8,212 nt of DNA from JAIRTY01 sp050257395 (GCA_050257395.1 JBLMWU010000183.1:1-8212), one strand, 5' to 3'; positions 1 to 7,041 are shown, numbered from the stretch's first letter. Made by a program: numbers and translations. Notes: a model not told the origin generated them from the sequence alone.

Positions 1-915
1 GGCATCGAGCTGACCGTGCTCAACCGGGGCGCCACCACCGCCCGCCCGCTGCCCGCCGGGGTCACGGTGCTGCGCGGCGACATCCGCGACCCGGCGTCGG
101 TGCGCGCGGCGCTCGGCGGCCGCGAGTTCGACGCGGTGGTGGACTGGGTGGCGTACACCCCGGAGCATGTGCGAGCGGACATCGCGATGTTCCGCGGCCA
201 CACCGGCCAGTACGTGTTCATCAGCTCCGCCTCGGCGTACCAGACCCCGCCGTCCCGGGTGCCGGTCACCGAGTCCACCCCGCTGCGCAACCCGCACTGG
301 GCCTACTCCCGCGGCAAGATCGCCTGCGAGGACGTGCTGGTGGCGGCCTACCGGGAGGAGGCGTTCCCGGCCACGATCGTCCGGCCCTCGCACACCTACG
401 ACAAGACGATGATCCCGCTGGAAGGCGGCTGGACGGCGGTCGGCCGGATGCGGCAGGGCAAGCCGGTGGTGGTGCACGGGGACGGCACCTCGCTGTGGAC
501 GCTGACCCACCACCGTGACTTCGCGCAGGGTTTCGTCCCGCTGCTCGGCCATCCCCGCACCCTCGGCGAGGCCTTCCACATCACCTCGGACGACGTGCTC
601 ACCTGGGACCAGATCACCCGGGCGCTGGCGGCCGCGGCCGGCGTCACGGCCGACATCGTGCACGTCCCCTCGGACGCCATCGCCGCGGTCGACCCGGACT
701 GGGGCGCCGGCCTGCTCGGCGACAAGGCGCACTCGATGGTCTTCGACAACACCAAGCTGCGCGGCGTCGTGCCCGGCTACCGGCCGGTGATCGGATTCGA
801 GCAGGGAGCCCGCGAGATGGTCGCCTGGCACGAGGAGGACCCCGCCCGCCAGCAGGCCGATCCGCGGATCGACGCCGCCATTGACAAGCTCATCGGCATG
901 TACCGGCCCCGCTGA
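1..915 (+). CDS. NAD(P)-dependent epimerase/dehydratase (SDR family), 5' end outside the window
   Basis: An extended/atypical short-chain dehydrogenase-like protein with a Rossmann fold, probably acting on a sugar-nucleotide or other small metabolite in the cytoplasm; the substrate cannot be named. The frame is open from base 1, reading GIELTVLNRG, which is the usual end of the first Rossmann beta-alpha-beta unit. The glycine-rich GxxGxxG loop must therefore lie upstream, and the GTG at 16 is an internal valine, not the start. Visible family marks are GDIRD (bases 76-90, adenine-contacting acid), the FISSASAY strand, and the YxxxK catalytic pair with Tyr at 304-306 (YSRGK). A TIVRP strand and an HVxS-like segment near bases 658-675 follow. 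The Arg in LNRG, where NAD-specific enzymes usually have an acid, hints at NADP(H) preference (inference). The gene ends at TGA 913-915. No downstream partner is intact, so no operon is evident. Confidence 0.88.
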   Translation, partial: GIELTVLNRGATTARPLPAGVTVLRGDIRDPASVRAALGGREFDAVVDWVAYTPEHVRADIAMFRGHTGQYVFISSASAYQTPPSRVPVTESTPLRNPHWAYSRGKIACEDVLVAAYREEAFPATIVRPSHTYDKTMIPLEGGWTAVGRMRQGKPVVVHGDGTSLWTLTHHRDFAQGFVPLLGHPRTLGEAFHITSDDVLTWDQITRALAAAAGVTADIVHVPSDAIAAVDPDWGAGLLGDKAHSMVFDNTKLRGVVPGYRPVIGFEQGAREMVAWHEEDPARQQADPRIDAAIDKLIGMYRPR

Positions 916-982
916 CGCCACCGCCTCGGGATTGCCGGACAACCGGAGATTTCTGGTTAATCGCGTATTGTCAACCCGCTGC

Positions 983-1392
983 AGAAACGACGTCGAGCTG
1001 AACCTCAGCGCCCCGGGCAGCTACGGCTACTACGGCATCGACAACATCATCACCGCCTGCCCGGAGACCGGCGGCTTCGTGATCAACTTCGGGAACGGCT
1101 CCCCCGGCTCCTGCGCCGGGACCCCGGTGGTCACCACCGGCGGCTGGTACCGGTTCGTGTTCATGTTCAGCAACGTGGGCGGCAACGCGTACCTGACCGA
1201 GTCCGTGCGCAGCGAGCCCACCGGGGCGCTGGTCGCCACCAGCGGCCCGCAGCCCGTCGGCGGCAGCCCACGCCCATCACCCACTGGGGCGGGCCGGGCT
1301 ACTTCTGGCTGCCGACCCTCCAGGTCAGCGGCATGCCGCTGGCCAACTTCGCGCTGCAGCTCGGTCAGCACCCCGGTGGCCACAAGCCCTGA
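983..1392 (+). pseudogene. Frameshifted, 5'-truncated remnant of a secreted-type hypothetical protein
   Basis: From about 983 the second forward frame reads a convincing protein: DVELNLSAPGSYGYYG, then FVINFGNG, and GGWYRFVFMFSNVGG. Near 1268-1270 sense is lost in that frame and resumes in the first forward frame as PITHWGGPGYFWLPTLQV, then GMPLANFALQLGQHPGGHKP, ending at TGA 1390-1392. A single base lost in the CCC around 1267-1269 explains the switch. No plausible start codon with a ribosome site or signal peptide precedes it, and the upstream frame runs into the end of the epimerase gene, so the 5' end is missing as well. The aromatic, Gly/Asn-rich beta-type composition and two cysteines suggest an exported protein (inference). 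I do not recognise a named family. The left boundary is approximate, and a sequencing error could account for the frameshift but not for the missing start. Confidence 0.6.
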
Positions 1393-1409
1393 TCCCGCTG
1401 GCTGACGGC

Positions 1410-1443
1410 GATGAGGGCCGGGGCGGCCGCCCCGGCCCTCATC
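1410..1443. terminator. 34-bp perfect palindrome, likely bidirectional terminator
   Basis: Two 17-base arms are exactly complementary with no spacer (left arm begins GATGAGGGCC, right arm ends GGCCCTCATC). The palindrome lies 17 bp after the end of the remnant gene on the + strand and 15 bp after the stop of the DUF4328 gene on the - strand, so it separates two converging transcripts. There is no T-tract on either side. High-GC actinomycetes often use such U-less hairpins, so a bidirectional terminator is the simplest reading. Confidence 0.75.
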
Positions 1444-1458
1444 CGTGCCCGCGGCGGG

Positions 1459-2226
1459 TCAGGACGCCGGCGCCGGATCCGGCAGCCCCGGTGCCGGGCC
1501 GCGGCCCACGCCGGTGGTGGACACGGCCCGGACGACCAAGATGAGCAGGACGGCCGCGGCGGCCTCGAAGACCTTGCTGAGCAAGGTCGAGCCCGGCGAC
1601 AGGGTGATCCCGGCATTGCTGAATGACCCCGCCTGGTTGCTGTACAGCCAGAAGCCGGTGAACCAGGTCAGCAGCCAGCACACCCACCAGGCGGCCGGCA
1701 GCCAGGCCGGCCGCTTCCGCTGATCATCCGGCAGGCCCGCCCGCCAGATGTCGGCCATGATCATGTACGGGAAGAACAGGAAGACCACCGGCACGAACCA
1801 GGCGCCGATGGCCCAGCCCGGCGCCCAGCGCTGGCGCCAGCCCCAGCCGCCGGCGTCCTGCCGCGCCCGGTAGAACCACACGATGAACACCGGGACGAGC
1901 GGCAGGTACAGCAGCAGCACCAGGGCCTGCACGGGGGACACGGCGATGGAGACGAGCGAGGCGGCAGCCATCAGCCCGAGCAGGATCTGGGTTGCCGTGG
2001 CCAGCCCGCCGAGTGGTGAGAACGCGACCGGCGCGGCCGTCGGCAGACCAGGGCCGGGCGGCACCCACCCGTACTGGGGCGGCTGGCCCGCCCCGGGCGG
2101 CTGATACCCGTGGGACGGCGGGGGCGGCGGCCCGCCCGCCGCCGGCGCCGCCCCGGCGGCGGCACCGCAGCGCTGGCAGGAGGCGGCTCCCGGCGCCAGC
2201 TCAGCCCCGCATGCCTGACAGTTCAT
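1459..2226 (-). CDS. DUF4328 membrane protein with N-terminal zinc ribbon
   Basis: A 255-residue protein in three parts. Residues 3-20 form a zinc ribbon with CxxC pairs C3/C6 and C17/C20. Residues 22-70 are a Pro/Gly/Ala-rich linker with PPPPP and tyrosines. The rest is a membrane domain with about five hydrophobic segments (near 76-97, 101-118, 138-157, 176-195 and 222-238). The WFYRARQDAGGWGWRQRW, PGWAIGAWFVPVV and ADIWRAG stretches are typical of the DUF4328 family, whose function is unknown. The ATG at 2226 is chosen because the zinc ribbon begins there and GAGGGAG (plus-strand 2231-2237) lies just upstream; the frame stays open to 2316, but that extension lacks support. The gene is 136 bp downstream of the SGNH hydrolase gene and could share its transcript or have its own promoter. 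The role is unknown; the architecture suggests a membrane-bound scaffold or sensor. Confidence 0.88.
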   Translation of the reverse strand: MNCQACGAELAPGAASCQRCGAAAGAAPAAGGPPPPPSHGYQPPGAGQPPQYGWVPPGPGLPTAAPVAFSPLGGLATATQILLGLMAAASLVSIAVSPVQALVLLLYLPLVPVFIVWFYRARQDAGGWGWRQRWAPGWAIGAWFVPVVFLFFPYMIMADIWRAGLPDDQRKRPAWLPAAWWVCWLLTWFTGFWLYSNQAGSFSNAGITLSPGSTLLSKVFEAAAAVLLILVVRAVSTTGVGRGPAPGLPDPAPAS

Positions 2227-2362
2227 GGGACTCCCTCGGCCAGCCCTCCCGCCGACGCTGGCACAGTACAAGAGCACCGGTCCCACCGCCATAGCGGACG
2301 CGAGGGCGCATAACATGCCCGCACCGCGGGGCCGCGTCCCCGGCCGCGCCCGGGCTGCCCGG
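2227..2362 (-). other. Intergenic gap between SGNH hydrolase and DUF4328 genes
   Basis: A 136-bp gap. A short inverted repeat (CCGGG-CTG-CCCGG, 2350-2362) lies immediately after the SGNH hydrolase stop codon and could be a weak hairpin terminator. The gap is long enough to hold a promoter for the DUF4328 gene, but I see no convincing -35/-10 pair. The ribosome site GAGGGAG for the DUF4328 gene occupies plus-strand 2231-2237. Confidence 0.35.
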
Positions 2363-4060
2363 TCAGCAGTGCCCGACCTGGCCGGCGCCCGGCACCGAGG
2401 TCAGGCCCGGCGCCTGCACCAGCCCGAGCTGCGCGGGATCGGCCAGCTGGTCCTGCGGGATCGTGAGCTGGTGCGGCACGCCCCCGGCGTACGGGTCCGG
2501 CGGCCGCGGGTGGCTGTCCAGATAGCAGGCGAGCAGCGCCGCGAGGGTCCGCTGCCCCGCCTGGTTGGGATGGAACGAGCCGCCGTTGATGGGGTTGGGG
2601 AAATTGAGGTACGGCTTTATCGCGTTCGTGTACTGGCCGCTCGCGCCGCACGGCTCGTGCCCGTCCCAGATCGCCACCGGGGACACGTACTCGATGTGCG
2701 CCGCCACCGCTTCCTCGTAGGTGCGGTCGTTGAACGCGTCCTCCAGCGCCCGGATCCCGCTCCGTTCGTGCACGCTGAGCCGGTTCAGGATGCTGGAGCA
2801 CATCGGCGGGATGAACGGGAAACCCGGTGCCGCGGTCTTCGGGAACAGGTACGGATATCCCACGGCGACGATCCGGGCGTTCGGGAAGTCGTGCCGCAGC
2901 ACCGCGAACAGCGCCGCGTCCTGCCGCCCGATCTGCTCGATGGTGGCCGGGCCCCACTGGGTCAGCATCTGCCCGGGCGCGATCGGCCGGGCCGTCGCCT
3001 CCTTGACCCCCGGCGGCGGGAAGGTCTCCTCCAGGCAGTTGCCGGAGCTGACGCAGGCCGAGACCACCTTGGAGAAGATCGCGTTGTTGCCGCCGATGGT
3101 GAGGGTGACCAGCCCGACCGACGGGTCGACCTGCCCGCTGATCTGCGGCGGGACGACCGTCGCCCGCTGGGTCGGCCGGAGGATGCCGCTGATCACCGCG
3201 CCGGAGCAGGCGGTGAAGCTGAACGGGACCTGCGGGTCGCTGGCCCGCAGCAGCCGGTCGAGCAGCACCGGGTAGGCGCTGTCCACCGACCGGTCGCAGG
3301 CCGTCAGCGCGGTGCCCGGCGCGAACGGCGGCAGTCCCTCGCCAGCGGAGTAGGAGTCGCCAAGGGCGACGTAGCCGCCGTGGATGCCGGTGAGCGCCGC
3401 GGGCATGGCGTGCGCGGTGGCGCCCGCGCCGTTCTCGGCTGCCGCCGAGATGCCCAGGTAACCGGCGGCGATGACCACCCCCAGCGCCCCGCCGACCAGG
3501 CCGGACAGCGGCGTGAAGCAGCGCCACATCTCGTAGTCCTCGCCCGGGTGGTGGGGCCACAGCGACCACTTCGGATGCCCGGTCCGGCCGGGGCGGCGGC
3601 CGCCGACGGTCACCGCGGGCCAGGCCCACCAGGCGCCGATAGCCAGGCCGGCCAAGGCGGCCGTCAGGAAGTACCAGCGCCCGGGGCCGCTGTCGGAGGT
3701 GAACAGCCACCAGGCGACGAAGCCGTCGATGCCGGCCATGAGCGCCAGCGCCGCGTACAGGAAGACGTGGTCGATGCCGCGCAGCCGGGTCCAGTCGGGA
3801 TGCCTGATTTCCACAAAGGTGCCGCTGCCGAGCGCACCGGCACTGATATTCGCCAGAAAAGCGAAGATAACCCCCAATGTGCCGACAACAGCCGTCCCGG
3901 CCAGCGGCGCCTGGCCGAGCGCCGCCCAGAAAACCAGGACGAACATGACAATGAGTGCTGCCGCCAGCACAATGAGGTCCGGCAGCCGCCACTCCCGTTT
4001 CGGGCCGCCGCCCGGGAGCGGCGTGCTTTCGCTGGAGGCGGGGGTTTCGGTGCTCGCCAT
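2363..4060 (-). CDS. Five-helix membrane protein fused to SGNH/GDSL-type hydrolase
   Basis: A 565-residue esterase/lipase-like hydrolase anchored by its N-terminal half. Hydrophobic segments lie near residues 28-50, 52-74, 97-120, 129-150 and 185-206. Five helices with a cytoplasmic N-terminus would place the catalytic half outside the cell. The hydrolase starts near 228: block I GYVALGDSYSAGEG with nucleophile Ser236, oxyanion Gly287 (CSGA), block III TIGGNN at 321-326, and block V SFHPN with His497. No Asp sits three residues before the His (Gly494), which fits the Ser-His dyad type seen in actinobacterial SGNH esterases such as S. scabies SsE. Cysteines 255/285, 336/342 and 421/471 match a three-disulfide exported fold. 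The start is ATG 4060 with GAAGGG five bases upstream (4066-4071). It lies third in a leftward set, 46 bp after the acyltransferase. The substrate is unknown (lipid, acetylated glycan or similar). The N-terminal helices use more A/T-ending codons than the rest. Confidence 0.9.
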   Translation of the reverse strand: MASTETPASSESTPLPGGGPKREWRLPDLIVLAAALIVMFVLVFWAALGQAPLAGTAVVGTLGVIFAFLANISAGALGSGTFVEIRHPDWTRLRGIDHVFLYAALALMAGIDGFVAWWLFTSDSGPGRWYFLTAALAGLAIGAWWAWPAVTVGGRRPGRTGHPKWSLWPHHPGEDYEMWRCFTPLSGLVGGALGVVIAAGYLGISAAAENGAGATAHAMPAALTGIHGGYVALGDSYSAGEGLPPFAPGTALTACDRSVDSAYPVLLDRLLRASDPQVPFSFTACSGAVISGILRPTQRATVVPPQISGQVDPSVGLVTLTIGGNNAIFSKVVSACVSSGNCLEETFPPPGVKEATARPIAPGQMLTQWGPATIEQIGRQDAALFAVLRHDFPNARIVAVGYPYLFPKTAAPGFPFIPPMCSSILNRLSVHERSGIRALEDAFNDRTYEEAVAAHIEYVSPVAIWDGHEPCGASGQYTNAIKPYLNFPNPINGGSFHPNQAGQRTLAALLACYLDSHPRPPDPYAGGVPHQLTIPQDQLADPAQLGLVQAPGLTSVPGAGQVGHC

Positions 4061-4106
4061 CGAGGCCCTTCAATTCACAGTGGCGGGTGGCCTCAGCGTA
4101 GTCCGT

Positions 4107-5204
4107 TCACTCAATGACGTCATTAATCTGTTCCTGGCATTCCGCCGGGCGCGGCAGCGGGACTTGCGGGCCATCCTGGCGGCTCGCGGAAATCCACTCG
4201 TCGATACGCTCCCACCAGTCATAAAGCCATTGGATCTGCGCCTCCCGGCTGGCCGACCGGGGCACCTCGCCCACCGGCACCCGCCACCAGCGCGCCCGCA
4301 CCACCTGGTTCACCGGCAGGCTCCGCCACACGTCGCTGACGGTCACCAGCCGGTCCAGGCCGGCGTGCGCCACGAAGATCACATCCGCGTCCGGGCACGC
4401 GGCGATGGCCGCCAGCGCACCCCCGGTGCGCGGCGCGAGCAGGTTGGGCATGTCCCGGGCCCGGGCCGCCAGGTCCTCGCGGCCCACCCGTTCCAGCCGC
4501 CGGATGGCGCGCAGCCACCGGTTCGGGGTCCAGTTGCCGCCCTCGGGGAAGATCACCAGCGCGCCCAGCTGGTCGAGGCCGCGGGCCAGCCGCTCGATCT
4601 GCTCGATGAACGTCTGCTCGCCGGTCCGGCGGTGGTGGATGAACACGTTGGGCAGCCGGTTCGCGATCACGTCGAGGCCCGGGTCCAGCTGCAGGCTGGC
4701 CTTCATGACGACCCGCGGCCGCCGCCCGTAGCCGGTGAGCAGATGCCGCACCAGCAGGAACGAGTCACCCGGCCCGGCGTGACGGCTGAGCACGATCACC
4801 GGCCGGGCGAGCCGCGCCGCCTGCTCCTGCGGGGTCAGCTCCGGCTCGTCCACCTCGACCCGGATCCCGAACGCGCGGCTGGCGCTGCGGAAGATCAGGT
4901 CCAGGAACCACCGCATGATGGCGTAGTGCCGGGCCTGGAACGGCTCGGTGTGCAGGCGGCCGCCGAACCCGCTGGCCAGCCACAGCCCCAGGCACATGAA
5001 CAGGGTCACGGTCTCGGCGGCGAACCAGACCAGCGCGAAGAACAGCAGCCGCAGCCCGCGCAGGCGGCCCGGCCGCGACAGCCCGAGCACCCCGACCACC
5101 ACGGCCAGGGCGGCCAGCAGCGGGAAGAGCACCACCAGGGCGACCGCGATGACGATCGCCAGCGGCGCCAGCACGAGCCTGCGCACCAGCCGCGGTGGGA
5201 GCAT
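4107..5204 (-). CDS. PlsC-like lysophospholipid/glycerophosphate acyltransferase
   Basis: A 365-residue membrane-associated acyltransferase of the 1-acyl-glycerol-3-phosphate type, expected to move an acyl chain from acyl-CoA or acyl-ACP to a lipid acceptor at the inner face of the membrane. Two hydrophobic stretches (about 11-41 and 51-77) precede the catalytic domain. Motif I is H142-x4-D147 (SRHAGPGDS). A motif II-like region runs LPNVFIHHRR (184-193). Motif III is FPEGG (219-223), with the usual Thr/Arg after EG replaced by Gly-Asn. Motif IV is LLAPRTGG (255-262). The long C-terminal extension after 265 and the FPEGG variant mark an actinobacterial subgroup rather than a housekeeping PlsC, so the acceptor is uncertain. 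The start is ATG 5204 with GGAGGAG just upstream (5208-5214), 27 bp after the patatin stop. Spacing and direction imply co-transcription with both neighbours. Confidence 0.9.
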   Translation of the reverse strand: MLPPRLVRRLVLAPLAIVIAVALVVLFPLLAALAVVVGVLGLSRPGRLRGLRLLFFALVWFAAETVTLFMCLGLWLASGFGGRLHTEPFQARHYAIMRWFLDLIFRSASRAFGIRVEVDEPELTPQEQAARLARPVIVLSRHAGPGDSFLLVRHLLTGYGRRPRVVMKASLQLDPGLDVIANRLPNVFIHHRRTGEQTFIEQIERLARGLDQLGALVIFPEGGNWTPNRWLRAIRRLERVGREDLAARARDMPNLLAPRTGGALAAIAACPDADVIFVAHAGLDRLVTVSDVWRSLPVNQVVRARWWRVPVGEVPRSASREAQIQWLYDWWERIDEWISASRQDGPQVPLPRPAECQEQINDVIE

Positions 5205-5231
5205 GGGCTCCTCCGGTCCTCGTTGGCCGGG

Positions 5232-6056
5232 TCAGGAGCCGGCCAGCCCGGCGAGGTACCGCGCGGACGCCGTGTAGGCGCGCTCGATACTCGCTCCGAC
5301 CTTAGTCTTGTCCCGGTAGCGCAGCTGCGACAGATCCGGTGGCCGCCGGTCTGCTCCCGCGGGCAGCACATGCACCCGCACGTCGCCGGGCAGCCCCGAC
5401 ATCTCCTCGTGGAAGCGGTGCCGGCGGGCGATCTCGAACGCCACCAGGCCCACCTCCCACGGGCGGCGGGGCACGGCCAGCGGCCGCTCGATCCGGCCCA
5501 CGTGCAGCACGTAGATGGTGCCCGCGCCGAGCGCGACCGCCCGGCCTACCGGGATCGAGTCCACCAGCCCGCCGTCGAAGAAGTGCTCGCCGTCCAGCTC
5601 GACCGGCGGCAGCAGCCCCGGCACGGCGCAGGAGGCGAGCACCGCGGGCACCAGCGGCCCGCTGCTGAACCAGCGGGCGCAGGCACCCTCGATGCTGGCC
5701 GCGACGCAGTGGAACGGCAGCGCCAGGTCGGCGAAGCCGGCTCCGGGCAGGGCCGCGGCGAGCAGCTCACGCAGCGGCTCGAGCGAGTGCAGATGCGTGC
5801 CCGACCGCAGCAGCCGCACCGCCCGGCCCCACAGTGCCTCGCTGAACGCCCCCCGCAGCGCGTCGCCCTGCCACATCGCCTGCAGCCGCTCCGCCGCCCC
5901 GGCCGGGTCGGCCGCCACCAGCGCGCCGTTGATCGCCCCGACCGAGGTGCCGACGACCAGGTCGGGCCGCACCCCGGCCTCGGACAGCGCCCGCAGCATC
6001 CCGACCTCATGAGCGCCCAGCAGCCCGCCGCCGCCGAGCACGAACGCGGTCTTCAC
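5232..6056 (-). CDS. Patatin-like phospholipase (RssA/NTE-type)
   Basis: A 274-residue cytoplasmic serine acyl-hydrolase that would release fatty acids from phospholipids or related esters. From the GTG at 6056 it begins MKTAFVLGGGGLLGAHEVG: the oxyanion glycines are 8-11, the nucleophile elbow GTSVG has Ser38, and the catalytic aspartate is D161 in DGG (161-163), giving the Ser-Asp dyad of patatins. AVPGLLPPV before the DGG is also typical. No signal peptide or membrane segment is seen, and the length is normal for bacterial single-domain members. The GTG is preferred because it gives the standard family N-terminus and has GGGTGGA upstream; an in-frame TTG at 6068 would add four residues but lacks a ribosome site. 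It is the first gene of the leftward set and diverges from the gene at 6102. Confidence 0.92.
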   Translation of the reverse strand: MKTAFVLGGGGLLGAHEVGMLRALSEAGVRPDLVVGTSVGAINGALVAADPAGAAERLQAMWQGDALRGAFSEALWGRAVRLLRSGTHLHSLEPLRELLAAALPGAGFADLALPFHCVAASIEGACARWFSSGPLVPAVLASCAVPGLLPPVELDGEHFFDGGLVDSIPVGRAVALGAGTIYVLHVGRIERPLAVPRRPWEVGLVAFEIARRHRFHEEMSGLPGDVRVHVLPAGADRRPPDLSQLRYRDKTKVGASIERAYTASARYLAGLAGS

Positions 6057-6101
6057 CCGTCCACCCAATCAGACCGGCCCGCGTGGCCATATGCTCCCCG
6101 G
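6057..6101. promoter_or_regulatory. Compact divergent promoter region sharing CATATG
   Basis: Only 45 bp separate two divergent start codons. On the + strand TATGCT (6090-6095), a TANNNT -10 hexamer, ends six bases before the GTG at 6102, the spacing expected when transcription starts at the start codon (leaderless mRNA); no ribosome site is visible there. On the - strand TATGGC (plus-strand 6086-6091) overlaps the same CATATG and would give a leader of about 20-25 nt carrying GGGTGGA before the patatin GTG. No good -35 is seen for either, so the - strand assignment is the weaker. Confidence 0.45.
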
Positions 6102-7022
6102 GTGGCGGCAGGCCGGTACGAGTCGTGGTTTCTCAGCGCGCGGGATCCGGACGCTGAGCGGGCGCTGTGGATCCGGCACACCCGGCACCGGCCGCGCAGC
6201 GGCCCCGGGACCGCCGCCCTGTGGTGCACCGTCGCCGGTCCGGGCCAGCGGCCGGTGGCGGTCAAGCAGGTGTTCGCCGCGTTCCCGCCGGACGCGGCCG
6301 CCGGGCCGGGCCGCTTCCGGGGCGCGGCCACCCTGGCCGGCCAGCCGGCCTCGTGGGATCTCACCGTCACGGCCGGCGAGGCGCCGCTGCGGCCGCTGCG
6401 GCCCGCCCTGCTGGAACGGGCGCCGCTGCCGCGCACCAAGCTGGTCGCCAGCGTGCCGGACGGGCTGGTCTCCGGCACCCTCACGGCGGCCGGCCAGGAG
6501 ATCGCGGTGGCCGGGTGGCGCGGCACGGTCGGGCACAACTGGGGATCCGAGCACGCCGACAGGTGGGTGTGGCTGCACGCCGACAGCTTCCCGGACGCAC
6601 CGGGCGGCTGGCTGGAGCTGGTGCTCGCCCGGATCCGGGTGGGCAGGGCGCGGTCACCGTGGACGGCCATGGGCGCGCTCGGCCTCGGCGGCCAGCGGGT
6701 CGCCCTGGGCGGGCTGGGCCGCCGGGTCCGGGCCAGTGTGCGGCCGGGCGGCCTGCGGGCCAGCGTGCCCGCGGCGGGCGGGCGGCTCGAGCTGACCGTG
6801 ACCAGCCGCGACGAGGACGCCGTCGCGGTCCCGTACGCCGACCCGTCCGGCGGCAGCCGCACCGTCCGGCACGCGCTCCTGGCCTCGGTCAGCCTCACCC
6901 TGCACCGGCGCGGGCAGGCCGGCCTGGCGCTGGCCACCAGCCACGGCGCCTACGAGTACGGCACCAGCGGGAGCAGCCAGGACCTGGCCGGGCTCGCGGT
7001 GACGCCGCTGCCCGCCGGCTGA
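6102..7022 (+). CDS. Conserved hypothetical protein with GHNWG signature, possibly lipocalin-like (CrtC/AttH type)
   Basis: A 306-residue protein without signal peptide or membrane helices, rich in short beta-like stretches. It begins RYESWFLSARDP and ALWIRH (residues 5-26), has a central GWRGTVGHNWGSEHADRWVW (138-157), and ends ALATSHGAYEYGT (277-289). The early E-x-W-F, the central HNWG with tryptophans, and the late A-T-x-H-G-A-Y-E strand resemble the two-lobed lipocalin-like fold of CrtC hydratase, AttH and tocopherol cyclase proteins, which bind hydrophobic ligands; this is a tentative fold suggestion, not an identification. The GTG at 6102 is chosen because the family-like sequence starts there and a -10 box lies at leaderless spacing; the ATG at 6091 is out of frame. 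The frame is open far upstream, but that part is antisense to other genes. Divergence from the lipase/acyltransferase set suggests a hydrophobic-ligand role (inference). Confidence 0.75.
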   Translation: MAAGRYESWFLSARDPDAERALWIRHTRHRPRSGPGTAALWCTVAGPGQRPVAVKQVFAAFPPDAAAGPGRFRGAATLAGQPASWDLTVTAGEAPLRPLRPALLERAPLPRTKLVASVPDGLVSGTLTAAGQEIAVAGWRGTVGHNWGSEHADRWVWLHADSFPDAPGGWLELVLARIRVGRARSPWTAMGALGLGGQRVALGGLGRRVRASVRPGGLRASVPAAGGRLELTVTSRDEDAVAVPYADPSGGSRTVRHALLASVSLTLHRRGQAGLALATSHGAYEYGTSGSSQDLAGLAVTPLPAG

Positions 7023-7041
7023 CCGTCCCGCCCGCTGACCC

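Noticed and set aside
16..18. GTG at 16 as the start of the epimerase gene
   Set aside because: The frame is open to base 1 with family-like sequence before it, and the nucleotide-binding glycine loop would be missing.
966..971. TATTGT as a -10 element for the remnant gene
   Set aside because: No -35 lies at suitable distance, and no start codon with a ribosome site follows.
2223..4117. Long alternative frames (over 600 residues) on both strands over the SGNH hydrolase gene
   Set aside because: Both are Arg/Gly/Ala/Pro-rich shadows without motifs. The - strand frame 2363-4060 has all SGNH blocks and a good ribosome site.
4113..4124. 12-bp palindrome AATGACGTCATT resembling a CRE-type operator
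   Set aside because: It falls within the last codons of the acyltransferase gene and can arise by chance; nothing else supports a binding site.
3699..6101. A + strand frame open continuously from 3699 through 7022, which would encode over 1,100 residues
   Set aside because: The part before 6102 is antisense to three well-supported genes and gives low-complexity Arg/Pro/Gln/His-rich sequence typical of shadow frames in high-GC DNA. Only the part from 6102 looks like a protein.
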